From NCBI RefSeq assembly GCF_036543075.1, contig NZ_JAZHPF010000013.1:1-64000 (forward strand): a stretch of 64,000 nt of DNA, written 5' to 3'. Position 1 is the stretch's first letter; every line of letters starts with the position of its first letter. Of the stretch, positions 56,051 through 64,000 are shown in pieces. The notes beneath the pieces were generated by a model, which was given only the letters and a program-made list of their open reading frames with translations, was not told where the DNA came from and did no database searches. A program made the translations under genes and the position numbers. Origin of the DNA: Deinococcus sp. YIM 134068. GTDB taxonomy: Bacteria > Deinococcota > Deinococci > Deinococcales > Deinococcaceae.

Positions 56051-57507
56051 CTGGGGACTGTGCCGGTCGCTGGAAGCTGGCCGCTGACTGCCCCCTCCAG
56101 AGGTCGGCTGAACGCCACCCGCCCGCCCTCCAGATGGAGGTGATGCGTGAGACCGTGCGGCGCGTCCGTCTCCCGGTGCGCGATGACCAGGATGTGCGTG
56201 CCATTGCGGGCGAGGTCCGGCAGCAGGGTGAGGAAGCGGGCGCGGGCCACGGTGTCCAGAAAGTCCAGCCCCTCGTCGAGGATGAGCAGGCGTGGTTGAT
56301 GTGCGACCGCGCGGGCGAGGAGCAGGCGGCGCAGTTGCCCCTGCGAGAGCGTCTCGGCATTTCTGTCCAGAAGGTCGGTGAGACCGAGGTGGGCGGCCAG
56401 CGTGTTCACCCGCCCGGCTTGCTCCGGCGTGAGGTCCGGGCTGAAGCCCTCCGTGCCGCCCCACGCGCTCCCGATCACGTCCTGTCCCGTCCACGCGCGC
56501 CGCTGGCGGATGCCGACCTCCGCACCGACCAGCCCTAGCGTGCGCCGCCGCTCGGTCAGCAGGTCGCGGGGGAGGTAGGGCCGCTCCACTGTGCCGCCAA
56601 ATGCCGCATGAAGCTCCCCGGCGATCAGCCGCGCCAGGGTGCTCTTGCCGCTGCCGTTTTCGCCCGTCACGAGCCAGTGTTGTCCGGCCTCCCACGTCCA
56701 GTCCAGCGGCCCGAGGGCGAGATGCCCGTTGCGGTACACCCGCACGTCCCGCAACCGCACGAGGTCGCCGGAACCGGGAGGGGAGGGAAGGGGAGTACCC
56801 GTGTCCGACGTGTGGCCTGTCTCTCCATCCGCCGTCACTCTCCCTTCCCTAACGTGCAGCGTCCGCCAGGGAAGGGAAGGGGCTTCCTCCGGCCTGTGGG
56901 TGGCGAGGACGACCGCCACACCCGCCCCATACACCCGCGTCAGCACGTCGCCCAGTTCGGCCCTCGCCCGCCCGCTCAACCCATCGGTGAACTCGTCGAG
57001 GAGGATGGCCTCTGGACTCGGCATCAGCGCCCGCGCGAGGACCACCCGCCGCCGCTGCCCGTGGCTGAGGGTGCGGAAGTCGCGGTCCAGCAGCGGCCCC
57101 ACGCCCGTCAGCGCCGCGACCTCCTCCAGCCGCGCCACCGCCCCCGGCGTAGGGTCCCACAGCCGCAGCGTGTCGCCCTCGAATCCCGCCAGCAGCACGT
57201 CCCGCGCTGTCTGCGCCCACTCCCGCGTCAGGTAGAAGGCTTCCGCGTCCGGCCCGACCACCGACAGGGTACGTCGCGCCCGCACCGCCGACCATTGCGT
57301 CCCGTTTCCCAGATGGTAAATGCGCGCCCCGCTCACGGGTGCCACCTCGCCCGCTAGTAGGCGCAGCAGGGTCGTCTTGCCGCCGCCGTTCGGCCCAGCC
57401 AGTCGCAGGGCCTCGCCGTGTCCCAGGCACAGGTTCACCTCCTCCAGCAGCACGCGCCCGCCCGCGCGGACCGTCACGTCCCTCAGTTCCACCAGCGGCC
57501 CAGTCAT
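56032..57507 (-). CDS. Two-domain ABC ATPase (ModF/PhrA-like)
   Basis: 491 aa with two complete ABC ATPase domains in one chain. Domain 1 has Walker A GPNGGGKTT near residue 42, signature LSHGQRRRVVLARAL, and Walker B AILLDEFTDGLS. Domain 2 has Walker A TGENGSGKST near 272, signature LSQGQLRRLLLARAV, and Walker B LLILDEGLDFLD. No membrane part is present or adjacent. The ModF/PhrA-type family fits; the role is unclear. The last 20 residues are encoded by a heptamer array and are probably not conserved. Confidence 0.8.
   Translation of the reverse strand: MTGPLVELRDVTVRAGGRVLLEEVNLCLGHGEALRLAGPNGGGKTTLLRLLAGEVAPVSGARIYHLGNGTQWSAVRARRTLSVVGPDAEAFYLTREWAQTARDVLLAGFEGDTLRLWDPTPGAVARLEEVAALTGVGPLLDRDFRTLSHGQRRRVVLARALMPSPEAILLDEFTDGLSGRARAELGDVLTRVYGAGVAVVLATHRPEEAPSLPWRTLHVREGRVTADGETGHTSDTGTPLPSPPGSGDLVRLRDVRVYRNGHLALGPLDWTWEAGQHWLVTGENGSGKSTLARLIAGELHAAFGGTVERPYLPRDLLTERRRTLGLVGAEVGIRQRRAWTGQDVIGSAWGGTEGFSPDLTPEQAGRVNTLAAHLGLTDLLDRNAETLSQGQLRRLLLARAVAHQPRLLILDEGLDFLDTVARARFLTLLPDLARNGTHILVIAHRETDAPHGLTHHLHLEGGRVAFSRPLEGAVSGQLPATGTVPSYPSDD
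56069..56089. repeat. Heptamer array forming the end of the ABC gene
   Basis: GCTGGAA, GCTGGCC, GCTGACT lie inside the last codons of the ABC ATPase frame. Confidence 0.7.
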
Positions 57508-57515
57508 CGCCGCCG

Positions 57516-57521
57516 AGTGTA
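57516..57521 (-). promoter_or_regulatory. -10 element TACACT
   Basis: TACACT is 8 nt from the ATG at 57507 of the ABC ATPase. Confidence 0.45.
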
Positions 57522-57544
57522 GAGCGGCGGGTGGACAGGAGAAA

Positions 57545-57584
57545 TGAAAAGGCCGCCGCGCCTCAACGACGAGAGGCGCGGCGG
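57545..57584 (-). terminator. Strong terminator of the lipoprotein gene
   Basis: The 12-bp stem CCGCCGCGCCTC/GAGGCGCGGCGG (57553-57564 with 57573-57584) is followed on the minus strand by CCTTTTCATTTC. Confidence 0.85.
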
Positions 57585-57600
57585 GTAGTGCCCGTCAGGC

Positions 57601-58353
57601 TTACTTCAGGAGCGAATTGTGCTTCTCCAGGCTCTTGAGGAGCGCGGTCTGGCGGATGCTGAGCTTGGTGAGGCTCAGGGGGGAGGCAGTCTCCTCTGTC
57701 CAAGTCGAGGCGGTGTCCGAGGTGTTTGTCAAGCTGAGGCTGATGGTGCCGCTGCTCGTCGCCCCGTTGGCCGTCACGACGGCGCTACTCTTCAGGATGT
57801 TCCAGCCCGTGTGGAGGCGGGCGTTCTGAGACAGCGTGCTCGTTACAGTCACGCCTTCTACCGTGTCCGTGCAGTTCACGCTTCCACTGAGGTTCACATC
57901 GCGGTCGGCGTACACCCACACGCGGCCATCAAAGGTGATCGTCGTTTGAGTGTTGGTCGAAGTCTGGGTATAAGTCCGCGCCAGGATGGTCCGGCTGCTG
58001 CCTCCGGCAGTGGCTGTCAGGCTTCCCACCGGGTAGACCTTCGCGTTCTGGTCACTGACCGTCAGGCTGCCGCTGCATCCCGAGTCGTTGTAGGTGAAGT
58101 TCTCGACCGAGAACAGGTACGGCGTAATCGCGCTCGCCGCCGGGAGGGCCAGTTGGAAGGTGCCGTTCGCGTTCAGGGCCGCGCTGCTCAGGGTCGTCGT
58201 CCCCTCTTGGGCGCTCACCGTACCTGCCCCGGCACTCCACCCGCTGACCGTACCGTTGATGGAGGTGGGCGTGGGCGTGGGCGTCTCGGTGCAGGCCGTC
58301 AGGAAGCCACTGAGCAGGAGGACGGCGGGGGCGGAGCGTTTCAAGATTTGCAT
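57601..58353 (-). CDS. Lipoprotein of unknown function
   Basis: 250 aa. The signal APAVLLLSGFLTAC ends in a lipobox cysteine, followed by a short Thr/Pro linker and a beta-rich domain (TSINGTVSGWSAGAGTVSAQ, TITFDGRVWVYADRDVNLSG, SGTISLSLTNTSDTASTWTE). Two cysteine-containing stretches (DSGCSGSL and GSVNCTDT) could form a disulfide. It starts 8 nt from a TAAGCT -10 and ends in a strong terminator, so it is a single-gene unit. The family is not recognised. Confidence 0.7.
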   Translation of the reverse strand: MQILKRSAPAVLLLSGFLTACTETPTPTPTSINGTVSGWSAGAGTVSAQEGTTTLSSAALNANGTFQLALPAASAITPYLFSVENFTYNDSGCSGSLTVSDQNAKVYPVGSLTATAGGSSRTILARTYTQTSTNTQTTITFDGRVWVYADRDVNLSGSVNCTDTVEGVTVTSTLSQNARLHTGWNILKSSAVVTANGATSSGTISLSLTNTSDTASTWTEETASPLSLTKLSIRQTALLKSLEKHNSLLK

Positions 58354-58361
58354 ACGTGCCC

Positions 58362-58367
58362 AGCTTA
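58362..58367 (-). promoter_or_regulatory. -10 element TAAGCT
   Basis: TAAGCT is 8 nt from the ATG at 58353. Confidence 0.45.
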
Positions 58368-58447
58368 GGCAGGTGGTGTGGAGGTCATGAGCGCAAATGT
58401 GCTTGCCGAAAGAAGTATGAGCTTTTGATAAAGTTGAAGAGTCGAGC

Positions 58448-58480
58448 CAGAAAAAGAACCCCCTCCACTGGGGAGGGGGT
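58448..58480 (-). terminator. Terminator of rplM-rpsI
   Basis: ACCCCCTCC/GGAGGGGGT (58458-58466 with 58472-58480), then TTCTTTTTC on the minus strand. Confidence 0.85.
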
Positions 58481-58499
58481 CTGCGTTCGCCGTGCTCGC

Positions 58500-58892
<393 letters not shown>

Positions 58893-58894
58893 AC

Positions 58895-59320
<426 letters not shown>

Positions 59321-59399
59321 CGTCTTGCCTCGTGTGTGGGGATTTGGCTGCGACACGCCCCGCGACCTTGGGGGACAGGTGCTGCGTGCGTGTCCGGGT

Positions 59400-59439
<40 letters not shown>

Positions 59440-59493
59440 AAGGCCAGGGTAGCAGAGGAGGGGGGAGGGGGGCAAGCTCTGTGAGCTACCACG

Positions 59494-59499
59494 TAAGCT
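59494..59499 (+). promoter_or_regulatory. -10 element TAAGCT, leaderless promoter
   Basis: TAAGCT is 7 nt from the ATG at 59507. Confidence 0.55.
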
Positions 59500-59506
59500 G
59501 AGCCGG

Positions 59507-60303
59507 ATGACCGAAGCCGGGTTGCGCGAGTTCTTGTGCTGGTTCAAGGTGGAGTCCGAGCGTTTCTGGACCGGGCATGAGCCGGAGTTCTTGCCGGGAA
59601 CATACCCCAGTCCCGGACATACTGTCACCGACTGGTACCAGGGCACGAGATGGCAGCCCTACACGGAGGCGCAGGTCACGGCGCTGGAAAAACGCTGGGG
59701 GCTGGAGTTCCCGTGGGATTACCGACTGTTCCTGCAACTCCTCGGCACGCCGGATCGGCCACAACTGGTTTCGGGCTTCCGCGACGGCGACATGATCGAA
59801 GTGTTTGAGCGGGACGGTTTCATGAACTGGCGGGCTGATGACCTGAGGGTGGCTGACCGCTTGAACTGGCCCGCAACGGGACTTCTTGACGGCACGGAAC
59901 GTCCCTGGTGGTGGACGGACGAGTGGGGGGAATGGCACACCGACCCCTGGGAAATGCCTTCAAGTGAGGCGGCAGGAAAGATTCTCGGGGTGACGCGAGC
60001 GGCCCCACAACTCGTCCCCCTCTATGCCCACCGTTTCCTTTTGCCACAGCGGGGACAGCAGAGTGTATGCCTCTCCGTCATGGGATCGGACATCATCGTT
60101 TGGGCACACGACCTATATGGTGCCCTTTTGAACGACCATCTTGACCTCGTGATAGACCCTTGTGCCTACAATTCACCAGCCAAGTTCGAGGAGGAGCACG
60201 CAAAACTCTTGCAAAGCTCTTGCAAAGCTCTCCTCTTCGGGACTTGCCCCAGTACCCGGAACAGGATTTCTCGGCCATCCCGTTCTGGGGTCATTTCCTC
60301 TAG
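59507..60303 (+). pseudogene. SMI1/KNR4-like gene frameshifted by an 11-bp tandem duplication
   Basis: The frame opened at 59507 encodes an SMI1/KNR4-type protein (TEAQVTALEKRWGLEFPWDY, LFLQLLGTPDRPQ, then SVCLSVMGSDIIVWAHDLYG). At 60206-60227 CTCTTGCAAAG occurs twice in tandem and shifts the frame. Removing one copy gives LLQSSPLRDLPQYPEQ then DFSAIPFWGHFL and a TAG at 60301-60303, the expected family C-terminus. As it stands translation runs on into sequence antisense to the esterase. The gene is therefore broken or phase-variable. SMI1/KNR4 proteins include immunity proteins of polymorphic toxins; no toxin is adjacent. Confidence 0.8.
60206..60227. repeat. 11-bp tandem duplication (CTCTTGCAAAG twice)
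   Basis: Two perfect copies followed by a CTCT remnant. It causes the frameshift in the SMI1/KNR4-like gene. Confidence 0.9.
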
Positions 60304-61118
60304 CTCACGCCCAGCAAGAACTCCAGCGCCCCCGGCAGCCTCCCCGCCCACGCGCGCTCGTGGTGCTCTCCCTCCGGGTCGGCCACAAAGTGCAATCTCT
60401 CGCCCATGCCCTTTTCGAGCAGCAGGTCGCGCATGGCGTGGGCGTCGTCCCAGTAGGCGCGCGACCGCTCGGGCCGCTCGGTGCTCTCCCGTCCGCCCAC
60501 GTCCAGCCACACGCGCCCGGTGGGGGGAGGGCTGACGCGCACGAGCCGCTCGGCGTCGCCGGGGCAGGCCCAGAAGGCGGGACTCATCACCCCGGCGCTC
60601 CCGAACACGTCCGGGCGGGTCAGGAGGGCGTAAAGGCTGATCAGCCCGCCCATGCTGGAGCCGATCAGGGTGGTGTGTTCTACGTCGGGCAGAGTTCGTA
60701 AGCTGCCGTCCATGAGCGGCTTCACCGTCTTCGTCAGGAAAGCGAGATAGGCGTCCGCGCCCCCACCGCCCTCCTCCGGGAACTGGGGATTGGGCGACGT
60801 GCTGTACTCGTGGAAGCGCCGCTCGCCACCGTGGGGAATGCCGATTGCGATGGCCTCCACGCCCCGTGCCGCCACTCGCGTCAGCGTCTCGTCCGCCTCC
60901 CACTCGGAGCCGAAGGGGTTGGTCGCCGCGTCGAAGACGTTCTGCCCGTCGTGGAAGTAGACGACGGGGTAGCGGCGTTCCGGCTCGCGCTCGTAGGAGG
61001 GTGGCAGCCAGGCGAGCAGGGTGCGCGGGGCATGGTTGGCGTCCTCCACGCCCTCCCACTCCAACAGGGTGCCCGTGACGGTGCTTTCAGGCCGGGCCGC
61101 ATAGGGCCGCCACGTCAC
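60300..61118 (-). CDS. Esterase of the alpha/beta-hydrolase (Esterase D/enterochelin-esterase-like) type
   Basis: 272 aa from GTG at 61118, which overlaps the aroQ stop (GTGA). Nucleophile Ser lies in TTLIGSSMGGLISLYAL, with the oxyanion region FHDGQNVFD upstream and a terminal His in GEHHERAW. RTLLAWLPPSYEREPERRYP and VYFHDGQNVF are typical of the YbbA/IroE-like esterases. The substrate is unknown. It is co-transcribed with aroQ. Confidence 0.82.
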   Translation of the reverse strand: MTWRPYAARPESTVTGTLLEWEGVEDANHAPRTLLAWLPPSYEREPERRYPVVYFHDGQNVFDAATNPFGSEWEADETLTRVAARGVEAIAIGIPHGGERRFHEYSTSPNPQFPEEGGGGADAYLAFLTKTVKPLMDGSLRTLPDVEHTTLIGSSMGGLISLYALLTRPDVFGSAGVMSPAFWACPGDAERLVRVSPPPTGRVWLDVGGRESTERPERSRAYWDDAHAMRDLLLEKGMGERLHFVADPEGEHHERAWAGRLPGALEFLLGVS

Positions 61119-61546
61119 AGGGCGCTCTCCGTCAGGGCCTCCATCGCTAGGCGGTAGCCGAGAAAGCCCAGGCCGCTGATCTTGCCCCGGCACACGGGGG
61201 CGGTGACGGAGGCGTGCCGGAACGCCTCCCGCGCGTCCACGTTGGTGATGTGGACCTCCACGACGGGCAGGGGCTGCGAGGCGATGGCGTCTCGCAGCGC
61301 GTAGGAGTAGTGGGTCAGGGCACCGGGATTGATCACGATGCCCGAAAAGCCGTTCGTCTGCGCCTCGTGGACCCATTCGAGAAGCTGGCCCTCGAAGTTG
61401 CTCTGGCGGCAGGCGACGGTGAGGCCGAGTTCGGCCCCCCAGCCCTCGCACAGGCGTTCGAGGTCTTCGAGCGTCTGCGCGCCGTACATGCCGGGTTCAC
61501 GCAGGCCGAGGCGGTTGAGGTTGGGACCGTTCAGGACGAGGATCAA
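61115..61546 (-). CDS. aroQ: Type II 3-dehydroquinate dehydratase
   Basis: Third step of the shikimate pathway, 143 aa. LILVLNGPNLNRLGLREPGM at the start, the catalytic Tyr in GMYGAQTLEDL, SNFEGQLLEWVHEAQ, then INPGALTHYSYALRDAI and VEVHITNVDAREAFRH. The start is TTG at 61546 behind GGAGG 7 nt upstream; the longer frame to 61639 would add 31 codons lying in the heptamer array. Confidence 0.93.
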   Translation of the reverse strand: MILVLNGPNLNRLGLREPGMYGAQTLEDLERLCEGWGAELGLTVACRQSNFEGQLLEWVHEAQTNGFSGIVINPGALTHYSYALRDAIASQPLPVVEVHITNVDAREAFRHASVTAPVCRGKISGLGFLGYRLAMEALTESAL

Positions 61547-61562
61547 GGGCGGACCTCCGGGA

Positions 61563-61590
61563 GTGATGAGGGGTGAGTGATGAGTGATGA
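61563..61590. repeat. Heptamer array of GTGATGA type
   Basis: GTGATGA, GGGGTGA, GTGATGA, GTGATGA between aroB and aroQ, just upstream of the aroQ start. Confidence 0.8.
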
Positions 61591-61706
61591 GCAGGGGCAA
61601 GCAGAGGCTAACGCGAAAGCCTCTCCCGTGTTCGATCAAGGCTCAAAAGCAAGTGCCAAAAGTCGCCTCAACGGTCAGGCAAGGCGAGTCACAGGGTCTT
61701 TTTCCT

Positions 61707-61758
61707 CCTCCCTCCTTGCGGGGGAGGCCGGGTGGGGGGTGGCAAGCCCCGCTTGCCC
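61707..61758. repeat. GC-rich intergenic repeat, copy 2
   Basis: It shares GGGGGGTGGCAAGCCCCGCY (61734-61753) and the preceding CCTCCTTG(C/T)GGG with 26261-26312. Confidence 0.65.
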
Positions 61759-61765
61759 TACACAC

Positions 61766-63419
<1,654 letters not shown>

Positions 63420-63426
63420 GGGGGAC

Positions 63427-63432
63427 AGTCTA
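63427..63432 (-). promoter_or_regulatory. -10 element TAGACT, leaderless promoter of aroK
   Basis: TAGACT is 7 nt from the ATG at 63419, inside the aroC-aroK interval. Confidence 0.5.
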
Positions 63433-63587
63433 GTGGAAAGCCCCTCCGTGAGCGTGACCGTCACACCCTGCCCCCCTTCCTCTCCACCCTCACCCACACC
63501 CTCGGGCGGCTCCGGCTGCGCGAGGTAGGCCGCCAGCCCCGCCTCCACCTGCTCCACGAGCGACCCCACACCGCCCCCCACAGCGCC

Positions 63588-64000
<413 letters not shown>

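Noticed and set aside
60206..60227. Programmed ribosomal frameshift in the SMI1/KNR4-like gene
   Set aside because: No slippery heptamer or downstream structure is evident; a perfect 11-bp duplication explains the shift.

Overview
The window is a GC-rich bacterial chromosome segment that looks like Deinococcus. The evidence is the gene families present (KtrA/KtrB potassium uptake, SufCBD, FAS1-domain surface lipoproteins, a THUMP-type RNA methyltransferase, a DUF937 protein), the very GC-rich third codon positions, and promoter layout. Many genes have a TANNNT-type -10 hexamer only 5-8 nt before an ATG or GTG, the leaderless arrangement known in Deinococcus. About 65 protein genes and one tRNA-Ile(GAU) are recognisable. 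There is no rRNA, CRISPR array, prophage or complete insertion sequence.

Layout. 1-110 is the edge of a probable transposase. 519-4049 carries ktrA and two tandem ktrB paralogues. 4354-9517 holds housekeeping genes (RNA methyltransferase, 3-methyladenine glycosylase, DUF937, cysteine synthase, phosphoesterase). 9580-12623 holds two FAS1 surface proteins, followed by ftsK, a JAMM peptidase, a nucleoside hydrolase, and a galactose cluster of galT plus a GH42 beta-galactosidase. 21328-26080 has an FKBP, signal peptidase I, DUF1684 and S4 proteins, a tandem pair of small barrel-like genes (one broken), and a three-gene exported operon ending in a dockerin-type protein. 26456-33342 has an M16C protease, rlmH, rsmI and pfkA. 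33507-34256 is an AT-rich trypsin-like protease that looks foreign.

34318-39797 is the most unusual block. It is the sufC-sufB-sufD iron-sulfur assembly operon, interrupted by a YefM/YoeB-type module, an unidentified gene, a cupin gene carrying a 104-bp inverted-repeat element, and a PIN-toxin module. Almost all of these are joined by overlapping stop/start codons. 40065-43433 is an ExbB-ExbD pair with a 745-aa TonB-like partner whose C-terminus is not canonical. 43703-53462 has coaX, DUF47-PiT phosphate uptake, a multidomain GH13 amylase, the tRNA, and lipB-lipA. 54599-64000 has rplS behind a structured leader, a HAD phosphatase, a two-domain ABC ATPase, rplM-rpsI, an SMI1/KNR4-like gene broken by an 11-bp duplication, an esterase, and the shikimate genes aroC-aroK-aroB and aroQ.

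Two repeat systems run through the intergenic DNA. One is a set of arrays of 7-bp units (GCTGANN, TCAGCNN, CTGGNNN, CCAGCNN, GTGATGA and ACTCACC types). The other is the 104-bp inverted-repeat element, present twice.
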